A stretch of 58,288 nucleotides of DNA from an uncultured Granulosicoccaceae bacterium. Lineage in GTDB: Bacteria > Pseudomonadota > Gammaproteobacteria > CALCKW01. Below, piece after piece: positions 44,389-53,715 of this stretch; position 1 is the first letter of the stretch, and every line of letters begins with the position of its first letter. The DNA lies in the NCBI GenBank assembly GCA_937925815.1, contig CALAMQ010000008.1:1-58288 (forward strand), in the 5' to 3' direction. A model generated the notes under the pieces. That model worked only from the letters and a program-made list of their open reading frames with translations, made no database searches and was not told where the DNA came from. Both the position numbers and the translations under genes were made by a program.

Positions 44389-47300
44389 GTGACCACGCCC
44401 TTCCTGTTCCAACAACCCGCCGCGACAACCACCCGCTGGGGCCAGCTGCACGCCGCAGCATTGCCGCTCGCCATCGCCGAGCACGTCCAGCGCGCCGATT
44501 CACTGACCGTGGTGCTGCTACCCGGCGCGAGTGAGTTGCTTCAACTCGAAGCGCCGTTGCGCTGGTTTCTCGGCGAGGGCGTGCCGCTGCGCGTGATCCC
44601 AGATTGGGAGACCCTGCCCTACGACCCCTTCTCGCCGCACCAGGACATCGTCTCGCAGCGCATCGAGGCGCTCTATCACCTGCAGCAGCAAACCAGCGGG
44701 GTGTTATTGCTGCCGGTGCAAACGCTGCTGCAGCGCCTCGCGCCACCGAGTTTCATCCGCGGCCACGCCTTGATGCTCAAACGCGGCCAGACACTCGACC
44801 CCGAGTCCCTGCAACGCGACTTGGTTGACGCGGGCTACCGCGCAGTCAGCCAGGTGCTCGAACACGGTGAATTCGCACGCCGCGGCTCTCTGCTCGACCT
44901 CTACCCGATGGGCGCCGCGCACCCGTTTCGGCTCGACTTCTTTGACGATGAGCTCGACTCGATCAAAGTCTTCGAGCCGGAGACACAGATCGCGACCGAG
45001 TCAGTTGACGCGGTGCAGCTGCTGCCAGCGCACGAGTTCCCGCTAAACGAAGACGGCATCAAACACTTTCGGCAGCAGTTCCGCGAGCGTTTCGAGCAAT
45101 ACGGCGGCAGCCCGATTTACCGTGACGTGACAGCCGGCATTGCGCCCTCTGGCATCGAGTATTACCAACCGCTCTTTTTTGACGAGATGGCCTCGCTCGA
45201 CGCCTACCTCCCTGACACCCTCTCGGTGCTCGCGCTCGACGGCTGGCGCGAGGCACTGGACCAGCAGTGGCAGAGCATCAGCGACCGCTACGAGCAAATG
45301 CGCCACGACGTACAACGCCCGCTGTTGCCGCCCGATGAATTGTTCCAAAGCCGCGACAGCGTTGTCTCACAGATCGACGCTCGCCACCCGGTGTTGATTG
45401 GCGCCTTCGAGGCAAACGGTGCCGATGCGCACAACTTCGGCACCCAACTGCCAGACCGCTACCCGATCAACAGCCGCGCCGAGCAGCCACTCAAACTGCT
45501 GCAGGACAGCCTCGCGCGCCGCACAGGTCGGGTGTTGTTCACCGCCGAGTCGCCCGGACGCCGTGAGGCGCTGCACGATCTCTTGCGCGGCAACGGCATC
45601 ACACCCAAGGCAGTGGACAGCTGGGCAGACTTCATCGGCTCTGAATTGTTCCACGCGATCACTGTCGCGCCCACCGGCGACGGCTTGCAACTCGCCGCTG
45701 GTGACGTGGCGCTGATTGACGAAACCCAGCTCTTTGGCGAACGCGCGCGCACCAGCCAGCGCTCGCGCCGAGACCGCAGGCGCTCCGAGGCGATGATAGC
45801 CAACCTCGCCGACCTCGCGGTCGGCGCGCCCGTGGTTCACATCGACCACGGTGTCGGCCGCTACATCGGCCTGACCACGCTCGACATCGGCGGTATCACA
45901 ACCGAATACCTGACCCTCGAATACGCCGACGACAACAAGCTCTACGTGCCGGTGTCGAGCTTGCATTTGATCGGGCGCTACACCGGCGCCGACGAAGACA
46001 CGGCCCCGCTGCACAAGCTCGGCTCCGATCAATGGGCCAAGGTCAAACGCAAAGCCGCTGAAAAAGCACGCGATGTCGCCGCCGAACTGCTCGACGTGCA
46101 CGCGCGCCGCGCGGCGCGTCAGGGGCGCGCCATTGCGCTGGACACCGCCAACTACAGCCGCTTCTCAAGCGACTTCCCGTTCGAGGAAACCGAAGACCAG
46201 GCGCGCGCCATCGAGGACACGATCACCGACCTGCAAGCGACCCAGCCAATGGATCGCGTGGTCTGTGGCGACGTTGGATTTGGCAAGACGGAAGTGGCGA
46301 TGCGCGCGGCCTTTGCCGCGGCCGACGCCGGCAACCAAGTGGTGGTGCTGGTGCCAACCACCCTGCTCGCGCAACAACACACCAAGAACTTTCAAGACCG
46401 CTTTGCCGACTGGCCACTGCGCATTTCAGGTCTCTCGCGTTTCGGTTCGAGCAAGGACCACGCAGCCATCTTGGATGATCTCGCCAACGGCAAGATCGAC
46501 ATCGTGATCGGCACCCACAAGTTGCTGAGCAAAGAGGTCAAGTTCAAGAACTTAGGGCTCGTGATCATCGATGAGGAACACCGCTTCGGCGTGCGCCACA
46601 AAGAGCACTTGAAATCCCTGCGCGCGGAAGTCGATGTCCTGACCCTAACTGCCACCCCCATTCCGCGCACGCTGAACATGAGCCTCGCGGGCATGCGCGA
46701 TCTCTCGATCATCGCGACCGCCCCCGCACACCGCCACGCGATCAAAACTTTTGTCACCGAGTGGAACGATCAAGTGGTTCGCGAAGCCTGCCAGCGGGAG
46801 CTCTCGCGAGGCGGCCAGGTGTACGTGTTGCACAATGAAGTGCGCACCATCGAGAAAGTCGCAAACGACATCGCAACCCTGGTACCCGAGGCCACTGTGC
46901 AGTTCGCCCACGGCCAGATGCGCGAGACCGAGCTCGAGTCAGTGATGCTCGACTTCTACCACCAGCGCTTCTCGGTGCTGGTGTGCACCACCATCGTCGA
47001 GTCCGGCATCGACGTGCCGACCGCCAACACCATCATCATCAACCGCGCAGACAAGCTCGGCCTCGCGCAACTGCACCAGTTGCGCGGACGCGTCGGACGC
47101 TCGCACCACCGCGCCTACGCCTACCTGATCACACCGCCGACCAAAGCGATGACGCCCGACGCGCAAAAGCGTCTGGCCGCGATTGAATCGCTTGAAGACC
47201 TGGGCGTTGGCTTCACGCTCGCCACCCACGATCTCGAAATCCGAGGCGCCGGCGAACTGCTCGGCGAGGGCCAGAGCGGCCAGATTCAGCAAGTGGGCTT

Positions 47301-47826
47301 CACGCTCTACAGCGAGCTGCTCGAGCGCGCCGTCGCGGCGCTCAAAGCCGGCAAACTGCCTGACATCGACGCGCCGCTCGGTGGCAGCACCGAGGTCGAT
47401 TTGCACATGCCAGCGCTCCTGCCCGAGGACTACGTGCCAGACGTCCACACTCGGCTGATCCTCTACAAACGCCTCTCGGCGGCCGCAAATCAAGCTGAGA
47501 TCGATGAGTTTCAGGTTGAGTTGATCAATCGCTTCGGTCTACTGCCAGACCAGACCAAGGCGCTTGTCGCCCAGACCGAACTCAAGCTGCGCTGCGATGC
47601 GCTCGGGATCACGAAGTTGGACGCGAGCGCCGGCGGCGGCCGTTTGCAGTTCGACAACGAACCCAAGTTTGACCCGATCAAGTTGATTGAGTTGGTGCAA
47701 AAAGCGCCACGGGTCTACAGTTTCGAAGGACAAACCGCGTTTCGGTTCAGCGCCGAACTCGCCGATCGTGACGCCCGAGTGGCGTTTGTGACAACACTGC
47801 TCAACACCCTGGAATCCGCACCATGA
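44389..47826 (+). CDS. mfd: Transcription-repair coupling factor
   Basis: This 1145-residue ATPase removes stalled RNA polymerase and recruits UvrA. I chose GTG 44389, because the frame from 44251 adds 46 non-conserved residues. The N-terminal UvrB-like modules include VIPDWETLPYDPFSPHQDI. A CarD-like polymerase-binding domain follows (VHIDHGVGRYIGLTTL). The translocase part has Walker A CGDVGFGKTEVAMRAAF, Walker B IIDEEHRFGVRHKE, motif III LTATPIPRTLNMSL, and the GRVGRSHHRAYAYL block. A C-terminal regulatory domain closes it. csiV follows with a 4-nt overlap. Confidence 0.96.
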   Translation: MTTPFLFQQPAATTTRWGQLHAAALPLAIAEHVQRADSLTVVLLPGASELLQLEAPLRWFLGEGVPLRVIPDWETLPYDPFSPHQDIVSQRIEALYHLQQQTSGVLLLPVQTLLQRLAPPSFIRGHALMLKRGQTLDPESLQRDLVDAGYRAVSQVLEHGEFARRGSLLDLYPMGAAHPFRLDFFDDELDSIKVFEPETQIATESVDAVQLLPAHEFPLNEDGIKHFRQQFRERFEQYGGSPIYRDVTAGIAPSGIEYYQPLFFDEMASLDAYLPDTLSVLALDGWREALDQQWQSISDRYEQMRHDVQRPLLPPDELFQSRDSVVSQIDARHPVLIGAFEANGADAHNFGTQLPDRYPINSRAEQPLKLLQDSLARRTGRVLFTAESPGRREALHDLLRGNGITPKAVDSWADFIGSELFHAITVAPTGDGLQLAAGDVALIDETQLFGERARTSQRSRRDRRRSEAMIANLADLAVGAPVVHIDHGVGRYIGLTTLDIGGITTEYLTLEYADDNKLYVPVSSLHLIGRYTGADEDTAPLHKLGSDQWAKVKRKAAEKARDVAAELLDVHARRAARQGRAIALDTANYSRFSSDFPFEETEDQARAIEDTITDLQATQPMDRVVCGDVGFGKTEVAMRAAFAAADAGNQVVVLVPTTLLAQQHTKNFQDRFADWPLRISGLSRFGSSKDHAAILDDLANGKIDIVIGTHKLLSKEVKFKNLGLVIIDEEHRFGVRHKEHLKSLRAEVDVLTLTATPIPRTLNMSLAGMRDLSIIATAPAHRHAIKTFVTEWNDQVVREACQRELSRGGQVYVLHNEVRTIEKVANDIATLVPEATVQFAHGQMRETELESVMLDFYHQRFSVLVCTTIVESGIDVPTANTIIINRADKLGLAQLHQLRGRVGRSHHRAYAYLITPPTKAMTPDAQKRLAAIESLEDLGVGFTLATHDLEIRGAGELLGEGQSGQIQQVGFTLYSELLERAVAALKAGKLPDIDAPLGGSTEVDLHMPALLPEDYVPDVHTRLILYKRLSAAANQAEIDEFQVELINRFGLLPDQTKALVAQTELKLRCDALGITKLDASAGGGRLQFDNEPKFDPIKLIELVQKAPRVYSFEGQTAFRFSAELADRDARVAFVTTLLNTLESAP

Positions 47827-48530
47827 TTCGCCAATTGAGTATTGCCTTGCTGGCTATTGGCTTGCTGGGTCAAGCAGCAACTGCCAACGCCAAGGACTAC
47901 CTGATCGAAGTCATTGCACTGCGCCACACGGCGTGGGGTGACGGCGCACCGTGGCACGCCGGCGTGTTATTGCCAAAGGTTGAAGACGCCATTGATCTCG
48001 ACGCGCCGCTTTTGCCCGACGGCTTCGAGCGCCTTGGCACCGGCCCGGCGCTCGCGGACCTCGCTGTGACCTTGAGCGACTCCAGTCAGCATCCACTGCT
48101 GAGCTACACGGTCTGGCGCCAACCCGGTCTGCCACGTGACGCGGGCATTGCGGTGCAACTGAACGCTGGACAAGTGTTGTCGGTCAGCGACACCGGTGAA
48201 ACGCCAGTGTTTGCCGAGGCGGCACTAGGTGACAACACAGCGTCAGAAGGCTTGCGGGTGGCGCGCTCCACAGCCGGCGCACTGCTAACGCAAAACGTCG
48301 AGCAAGTTGGCCAGCTCCACGGCACCCTGACCGTGACCCTGGGGCGCTATTTGCACCTCGACACGTCGCTTGTTTTCAGCGAAGACACCGCCGAGCGCAG
48401 CGCGCACTTCACCGCCCACCGCCGCATGCGCTCGCGCCGTATCCACTACATCGACAACCCGCTGTTCGGCCTGATCGTGCACATGACGCCAATCGAAGAG
48501 CCCGAGACCACAGTCGAAACTAACGGTTAG
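47823..48530 (+). CDS. csiV: CsiV-family periplasmic protein
   Basis: This 235-residue protein has a signal peptide (about 1-23, ending ATANA) and matches CsiV, reported to bind peptidoglycan and support LpoB/PBP1b-dependent wall synthesis. It shares the opening KDYLIEVIALRH, the central HPLLSYTVWRQPG block, and the C-terminal GTLTVTLGRYLHLDTSL and RRMRSRRIHYIDNPLFGLIV segments. CsiV genes lie next to mfd in many gammaproteobacteria, as here, with a 4-nt overlap. Confidence 0.85.
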   Translation: MIRQLSIALLAIGLLGQAATANAKDYLIEVIALRHTAWGDGAPWHAGVLLPKVEDAIDLDAPLLPDGFERLGTGPALADLAVTLSDSSQHPLLSYTVWRQPGLPRDAGIAVQLNAGQVLSVSDTGETPVFAEAALGDNTASEGLRVARSTAGALLTQNVEQVGQLHGTLTVTLGRYLHLDTSLVFSEDTAERSAHFTAHRRMRSRRIHYIDNPLFGLIVHMTPIEEPETTVETNG

Positions 48531-48536
48531 TCATGC

Positions 48537-48554
48537 ACTGACGGCCAGTTTTTT
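48537..48554 (+). terminator. Weak hairpin plus T-run after csiV
   Basis: ACTG/CAGT (48537-48549, loop ACGGC) is a 4-bp stem followed directly by six T residues (48549-48554). The stem is short, so termination would be inefficient. It separates mfd-csiV from the DUF1800 gene, whose ribosome-binding site is CGGAG. Confidence 0.35.
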
Positions 48555-48581
48555 GCGAGACTCCAACCACGGAGATTCGCC

Positions 48582-49868
48582 ATGTCGCACACTCAATCTA
48601 CTGTCACTCGAACCCGTGCTGCCTTCGCGGCGCTGTGGTTGTGCGCGTCTGTCTGGTCTTCAAGTGTGGCGGCTCTCTCTGCAGCCGACCGCCAGCACCT
48701 TCTGGTGCGCACAGGCTTTGGTGTTGACCCGAAACTCGCGATCGAACTAAAAACGCTCAACCGCGAGGCAGCGGTCGAAGCGCTGCTCGCCACACTCGAT
48801 TTTGACCCAACCATCCCACCACCGCGTTGGACCGCTGAACCACTGCCACCACAGGTGCCAGCGGACGATCTCAACCCAGAACAACTCGCGGAATTCAAAC
48901 GGCTTCGCAACAAGACCAAACGCCAGCATGGAAAGGAACTGCAAGCGTGGTATCTGCGCAATGCTGCCGCCAGTCGCTCTGCATTCGCCGAGCGTATAAC
49001 CCTGTTCTGGCACAACGTCTTCACAGTGGAACTCAGAAGCCTCCCGCACCCACTCTATCTCTGGCAGCAGCAGCAACTCATCCGCGCACACGGATCAGGG
49101 GACTACCGCCAACTGGTGCGGCAGATGTCCTTGAACCCGGCCATGTTGGTCTACCTCGACAACCACAAGAACCACCGCAAGCGCCCGAACGAAAACTACG
49201 CGCGCGAACTCCTCGAGTTGCACACCCTCGGCGAGGGTCACTTCAGCGAGCAAGATGTTCGCGAACTCGGGCGCACACTGACTGGTGCGCGCCCAAACCT
49301 GCAAACCGCGAAATACGCTTTCAAAGCCAATTGGCACGACGACGGCGACAAAACCGTGTTCAACAGAACCGGCGCGTTCAGCCCAGAGGACGCAGCTGAG
49401 CTGGTGTTGCAGCACCCGCGCGCCGCGCGCTACCCGGTTGAGCGCCTGTGGCGGGCCTTTGTCAGTGAATCGTTGGACCGCGCCGCCATTGACCGCTTGA
49501 GCACCGAATTTGTCGACAACCGTTGGCAGATCAAACCGCTGTTGCGCGCGCTGCTGCTCGAGGACGCGTTCTGGGCTGAGGAAAACAGGCAGCAACTCGT
49601 GCGGGCCCCGATAGAGCTTGTGATCGGGCTGCACCAAGAGACCGACTTGACACTGAACAAGGCGGATCAATGGGTCAAAGCGCTCGCCAATCTCGGCCAG
49701 GATCTCTTTAATCCACCCGATGTCGCGGGCTGGCCTGGTGGCCTTGACTGGATCAATACCAGCAGCCTCATCCAACGGCAATCAGTTATCGAAAAAGTCG
49801 CCCAAGCGGCCGAGGCCGACGCGCAAACCAACGCGCGCTGGCTCGACATGTCCTACCAGCTCAAATGA
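48582..49868 (+). CDS. DUF1800 family exported protein
   Basis: This 428-residue protein begins with a signal-like region (about 1-32, ending SSVAALSA). The DUF1800 signatures are DRQHLLVRTGFG near the N-terminus, ERITLFWHNVFTVELR, and NPAMLVYLDNHKNHRKRPNENYARELLEL with HTLGEGHFSEQDV. The C-terminal FNPPDVAGWPGGLDWINTSSLI block is highly characteristic. The family nearly always precedes a DUF1501 gene, as it does here. Biochemical function is unknown. Confidence 0.93.
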   Translation: MSHTQSTVTRTRAAFAALWLCASVWSSSVAALSAADRQHLLVRTGFGVDPKLAIELKTLNREAAVEALLATLDFDPTIPPPRWTAEPLPPQVPADDLNPEQLAEFKRLRNKTKRQHGKELQAWYLRNAAASRSAFAERITLFWHNVFTVELRSLPHPLYLWQQQQLIRAHGSGDYRQLVRQMSLNPAMLVYLDNHKNHRKRPNENYARELLELHTLGEGHFSEQDVRELGRTLTGARPNLQTAKYAFKANWHDDGDKTVFNRTGAFSPEDAAELVLQHPRAARYPVERLWRAFVSESLDRAAIDRLSTEFVDNRWQIKPLLRALLLEDAFWAEENRQQLVRAPIELVIGLHQETDLTLNKADQWVKALANLGQDLFNPPDVAGWPGGLDWINTSSLIQRQSVIEKVAQAAEADAQTNARWLDMSYQLK

Positions 49869-49875
49869 GGACGCC

Positions 49876-51009
49876 ATGAACCGACGCGATTTCCTCGCGC
49901 TGCTCGCCAGCGCCCCGATGGCGGCACTTGCAGACGGCGCATTGCCAAAAGCACACAGGCACTTGGTGCTGATCGAGCTCAAGGGCGGCAACGACGGCTT
50001 GAACACGCTCGTGCCCTACCGCGACAGCCTTTATTACGCCATGCGCCCCAGCCTCGCACTGCCGGCTGACCAGTGCTTGCCCTTAGACGAATCACGCGCA
50101 TTGCATCCGGGTCTCGCGGACCTGATGCCACTGTGGCAAGCGCGCGACATCGCGATCGTCGAGGGACTCGGCTACGCCAACCCAAACCGCTCGCACTTTC
50201 GTTCTATCGACATCTGGCACAGCGCGACAGACAGCGATGACGTTTCAAAGACTGGCTGGCTTGCCAACGGCTTGTACGACACTCGGCATCCAGTCGACGC
50301 GGTTGTATTTGGCAACCGACCGGCACCGGTGCGCGGTGGCGACGCGCGCTTTGTCGCGTTCGACTCACTCGACACTTACATCGCCTCGCCCTCGCGCTAC
50401 CGCCGGACGGCGGCCGCAGGCCAGGGCCGCACAATCGACGTGCTGGCCGAGGCTAACGCCGTGGGTGAAGCCTACCGCAAAGTGTTGGCAACCAGCCCGC
50501 TGGCGGCACTCCCAGCTGAGTTCCCCAAGGGGAAATTCGGCCGGTGGCTGCGCGACACCGCGCGGCTGCTGCAAAGCGGGCTCGCGCCACCACTGATCAA
50601 ACTACACCTGCAGGGATTTGACACCCACGCCAACCAGCTCGAGCGCCACGACAAGCTCATGCAACAGTTCGCAGGCGGCATCCAGGCACTCAAAGGCGCT
50701 TTGCAGGAAGCTGGCCTTTGGGACAAAGTCCTGATCATGACCTACTCCGAGTTCGGACGCCGGGTTCAGGAAAATGCAAGCCAGGGATCTGACCACGGCA
50801 CTGCGGCACCGCACTTTCTGATTGGCGGCCGCGTGCGCGGCGGCCTCTACGGCCAAACGCCATCGCTGGACGCGCTGCAAGCAGACGATTTGGTGCACAC
50901 CACAGACTACCGCTCGCTTTACCGCACGGTGCTCGAAGGTTGGTGGCAGTTGCCGGTCCAACCCGCCATCCGCAACCGATTTCACGCGATCAACTGCCTT
51001 CACAGTTGA
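49876..51009 (+). CDS. DUF1501 family exported protein (sulfatase-like fold), Tat signal
   Basis: This 377-residue protein starts at ATG 49876, 7 nt after the DUF1800 stop. Its N-terminus NRRDFLALLASAPMAALA fits a twin-arginine export signal. The body shows VLIELKGGNDGLNTLVPY, HPGLADLMPLWQARDIAIVE and RSHFRSIDIWHSA, typical of DUF1501. The HLQGFDTHANQLERHDKLM block and the TYSEFGRRVQENAS...GSDHGTAAPHFLIGG end complete the pattern, resembling alkaline phosphatase/sulfatase metal sites. A role with DUF1800 in an envelope process is assumed, not known. Confidence 0.93.
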   Translation: MNRRDFLALLASAPMAALADGALPKAHRHLVLIELKGGNDGLNTLVPYRDSLYYAMRPSLALPADQCLPLDESRALHPGLADLMPLWQARDIAIVEGLGYANPNRSHFRSIDIWHSATDSDDVSKTGWLANGLYDTRHPVDAVVFGNRPAPVRGGDARFVAFDSLDTYIASPSRYRRTAAAGQGRTIDVLAEANAVGEAYRKVLATSPLAALPAEFPKGKFGRWLRDTARLLQSGLAPPLIKLHLQGFDTHANQLERHDKLMQQFAGGIQALKGALQEAGLWDKVLIMTYSEFGRRVQENASQGSDHGTAAPHFLIGGRVRGGLYGQTPSLDALQADDLVHTTDYRSLYRTVLEGWWQLPVQPAIRNRFHAINCLHS

Positions 51010-51061
51010 GCTGTCATCCGCCAACCCCGACATCACACCGCCATTTTGCCATAATCCGTCA

Positions 51062-51775
51062 ATGGCTAGAAAAGCGGCAACACGCCAACAAGACAGCAAG
51101 CTGACCAAGCCGGGGGCTGTCGACCAATTTCTCGACAGCGTCACGCGCGCGCCCATCCCACGCACGGCCAGCGAGGGCCGACTGATCTTTGCCCTCGATG
51201 CCACCGCCAGTCGCCAGCCCACTTGGAACGAGGCCATGGCGCTGCAACAGAACCTTTTCCTGCACACCGAAGGGCTGCGCGGGCTGGACGTGCAATTGGT
51301 GTTTTTTCGCGGCGAATCCGAGTGCAGAGCCACGCCATGGCACGCTGACAGCAGCGCGCTGTTGCGCGCGATGCAGACGGTTCGCTGCGAGGCGGGCCGC
51401 ACCCAGATTGAACGTGTGTTGCGGCACGCGCGGCGCGAGGCGCAGGCCCAGCCCGTCTCAGCGCTGGTGTACGTCGGTGACAGTTGCGAGGAGTCCCTCG
51501 ACCCGCTCGCAGGGCTCGCCGGTGAATTGCGGCTGCTCAACCTGCCGGTGTTCGCCTTTCAAGAGGGCAACGACCCACACACATCGCACGCCTTTTCCCG
51601 TCTTTCGGCGCTCAGCGGCGGCGCGCACGCACGCTTTGATTTGCACAGCGCCGGACGCCTCGGCGACTTGCTCGCCGCGGCCAGTGTCTGGGCACGCGGC
51701 GGCAAAGACGCGGTTGAAACATTGCAGCACGCCAAACAGTCAGACACCATTGCAGCCCTGCTGAAACAGCTCTGA
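51062..51775 (+). CDS. VWA-domain protein
   Basis: This 237-residue protein begins at ATG 51062. The core is a von Willebrand A fold from about 35-215 with an altered metal site in RLIFALDATASRQP (Asp-x-Thr-x-Ser). The second-strand region VQLVFFRGESECRA and the third-strand region SALVYVGDSCEESLDPLAG follow, then LPVFAFQEGND. No signal peptide or membrane helix is seen, so the protein is probably cytoplasmic. It sits 52 bp after DUF1501 and 2 nt before a membrane J-domain gene. Function is unknown. Confidence 0.85.
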   Translation: MARKAATRQQDSKLTKPGAVDQFLDSVTRAPIPRTASEGRLIFALDATASRQPTWNEAMALQQNLFLHTEGLRGLDVQLVFFRGESECRATPWHADSSALLRAMQTVRCEAGRTQIERVLRHARREAQAQPVSALVYVGDSCEESLDPLAGLAGELRLLNLPVFAFQEGNDPHTSHAFSRLSALSGGAHARFDLHSAGRLGDLLAAASVWARGGKDAVETLQHAKQSDTIAALLKQL

Positions 51776-51777
51776 CC

Positions 51778-52494
51778 ATGACTAAACTGATTCTCCTACT
51801 CGCCATTGTGCTCGCCGTGTGGCTGAGCTGGAAACAACTCACGCGCGGCGGGCCGCCAGACCGCGCCACCCTGATCCGCTATGGCATGATCGGCGGCGGC
51901 GTGCTGCTGGTTGTGCTCATGCTCACCGGGCGGGCGCACGCGCTCTTCGGCGCGATTGGCGCAGCCCTCGCGATGGGTGTGCGGGTGTTGCCGCAATTGC
52001 TGCGCTATGCACCAATGCTACAAAAACTCTTCGGCGGCGCACTCGGCGCGAGCGGCGGAGGCCAGGGGCAATCAGCGGTCTCAAGCCGCAGCCTGCACAT
52101 GACACTGGACCACGACTCTGGCCGCATGGACGGCACGGTTAGCCAAGGGGCGCTTGCTGGCCGCAGCTTGTCGTCACTCAGCGTCGCTGAACTGCAACAA
52201 TTGTGGTCAGCATGTGAAGGCGATGTCGAGGACATGCGCCTGCTGCAAGCCTATGTGCAACGCGAGCGCGCCAGCGAGTGGCAAGCGCCAGGCGTTGACG
52301 CCCCACCGGCAACCGGCGGGTTGATGACGGAGAAAGAGGCGCTGGCAATTCTCGGTTTGGACGCTGGCGCGGACCAAGAGGCCGTCACCGCCGCGCACCG
52401 ACGCTTGATCTCAAAAATGCACCCCGACAAAGGGGGCAGCGATTACCTCGCCAGCCGCATCAACCTCGCCAAAGAGACACTGAAACAAGGCTGA
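51778..52494 (+). CDS. Membrane-anchored J-domain protein
   Basis: This 238-residue protein has an N-terminal helix (about 2-19), a second hydrophobic region (about 36-75), a Gly-rich linker, then a middle helical section. The C-terminal J-like domain (about 183-238) contains ILGLDAGADQEAVTAAHRR and the MHPDKGGSDYLASRIN block with the HPD triad. The layout resembles TIM14/DjlC-like membrane J proteins that recruit DnaK. It starts 2 nt after the VWA gene, so the two are probably co-translated. The client is unknown. Confidence 0.87.
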   Translation: MTKLILLLAIVLAVWLSWKQLTRGGPPDRATLIRYGMIGGGVLLVVLMLTGRAHALFGAIGAALAMGVRVLPQLLRYAPMLQKLFGGALGASGGGQGQSAVSSRSLHMTLDHDSGRMDGTVSQGALAGRSLSSLSVAELQQLWSACEGDVEDMRLLQAYVQRERASEWQAPGVDAPPATGGLMTEKEALAILGLDAGADQEAVTAAHRRLISKMHPDKGGSDYLASRINLAKETLKQG

Positions 52495-52500
52495 GTGAGA

Positions 52501-53205
52501 TCAAAACGCGGGGGCTGCGTGCCAGTCCTCTATCGCGTAACCGCGCTCGAGCGCAATCTTGCGCATTCTCTCAGTTGGGCTCACAGCGATCGGGCGATCC
52601 GACCAATCGAGCAAAGGCTGGTCGCTGTGGTGATCGGTGTAGGCGGTGATTACACCGCTTTCTTGGCCACCTTCCTGACCACCCTCTTGCCCGCCGTCAC
52701 GGCTGCCAACAAGCGCTGTCAGCCTGCGGATTTTCTCGTCGCCAAAACAATTTTCGCCGTCGATGCGCCCGGCCAGCCGATCACCGTCCCAGGCGGCACG
52801 GGTGCACACAACGTGATCAAAGCCGAGCGCCTCACCAATGGCTTCGACATAAAAGTCAAAGCTCGCCGAACAGAGCACGAGCTGATCGCCCGCTTCTCGG
52901 TGTGACAGCAGCGCCGCCCTCGCCTCTGCGGGCACGTCGGTCGCGACAACGTCTTTTGCATAGCCCGCCGCAAAGCGCAACAGCTCCTCACGCCGGCTGC
53001 CGCCGACTACCGCGTTCAGTGCTTTGAGCTTGAGCCAGACATGGTCTCGCCCGTTTTTGACGGCAACGCGGTAGTGCCACGGCAGTGCCGCGCAATGCAG
53101 CGCGCGCCAAGGGCGGGCCTTGAGCCGTGCTTTGAGAAACCGTTTGTAGGTGTCTTTTGACGTCAGCGTGCCGTCGAGATCAAAGACCGCGTATCCAGTG
53201 GACAT
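52501..53205 (-). CDS. HAD-superfamily subclass IB phosphatase with GGQE repeats
   Basis: This 234-residue phosphatase has motif I VFDLDGTLTSKDTYKRFL, motif II LCSASFDFYVEAIG, a Lys near GDEKIRRL, and motif III in AYTDHHSDQPLLDW. The YRVAVKNGRDHVWLKLKAL region suggests the SerB/PgpC-like branch; a lipid phosphatase role is possible. Between the Lys and motif III lie three tandem GGQE units, encoded by 12-bp repeats at 52660-52695. It is convergent with the J-domain gene and 8 bp from GtrA upstream. Confidence 0.85.
   Translation of the reverse strand: MSTGYAVFDLDGTLTSKDTYKRFLKARLKARPWRALHCAALPWHYRVAVKNGRDHVWLKLKALNAVVGGSRREELLRFAAGYAKDVVATDVPAEARAALLSHREAGDQLVLCSASFDFYVEAIGEALGFDHVVCTRAAWDGDRLAGRIDGENCFGDEKIRRLTALVGSRDGGQEGGQEGGQESGVITAYTDHHSDQPLLDWSDRPIAVSPTERMRKIALERGYAIEDWHAAPAF
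52660..52695 (-). repeat. Three 12-bp tandem repeats coding GGQE
   Basis: Three 12-bp units (52660-52671, 52672-52683, 52684-52695) sit in frame in the HAD gene and each encodes Gly-Gly-Gln-Glu. They differ at a few bases, so the expansion is not recent. They lie in the segment between the conserved Lys and motif III. Confidence 0.8.
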
Positions 53206-53213
53206 CAGTTCTA

Positions 53214-53684
53214 TCAGGACGCCGAGCGTCGCGGCCTGTCATTCTGCACGGAGCGCTCTCCCACTAACGGGTCAGCGTCCGTTGGATCGATACGCCTGAA
53301 GGTGACAAATCGGTTACAGGTGAAATTGAACATGAAAACCACAATTATCGCGAGCGCTGTCGCAACCAAATACTGCACATTAAAGTCGTGAATGGCGTGG
53401 CTGAACACAAAGCGGTTCACACCGAGGCCAATCACAGCAAAGCCGATAAACAGCGGGAACTGTTGGAAGTGGTCTCGGTTGTCTTGGTGGAAGGTGATGT
53501 ACGCCTGGAACAGGTAATTGACCATCACACCAATCACAAAGCCAACCGAATTGGCGTTCTCTTTGTCCGAGCCGAATCCTTCCACCAGCACCGCAACGAT
53601 GGCGATGTGCAAACACGCTGCGATTGCACCGCCAATGACATAGCGGACAAAGGTCTTGCTCAGCAACCGTTTGAGAAATGCCAC
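53214..53684 (-). CDS. GtrA-family membrane protein
   Basis: This 156-residue polytopic protein has four helices, with the GtrA start FVRYVIGGAIAACLHIAIV, the SVGFVIGVMVNYLFQAYITF second helix, and ATALAIIVVFMFNFTCNRFVTF at the fourth. GtrA-type proteins are thought to flip or position polyprenyl-linked sugars. The gene is 31 bp downstream of rimO on the same strand and 8 bp before the HAD gene, so the three may be co-transcribed. No glycosyltransferase is adjacent. Confidence 0.9.
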   Translation of the reverse strand: MAFLKRLLSKTFVRYVIGGAIAACLHIAIVAVLVEGFGSDKENANSVGFVIGVMVNYLFQAYITFHQDNRDHFQQFPLFIGFAVIGLGVNRFVFSHAIHDFNVQYLVATALAIIVVFMFNFTCNRFVTFRRIDPTDADPLVGERSVQNDRPRRSAS

Positions 53685-53715
53685 TTCGTTTCCTTTAACA
53701 CCGCTTGCGCGCGTA

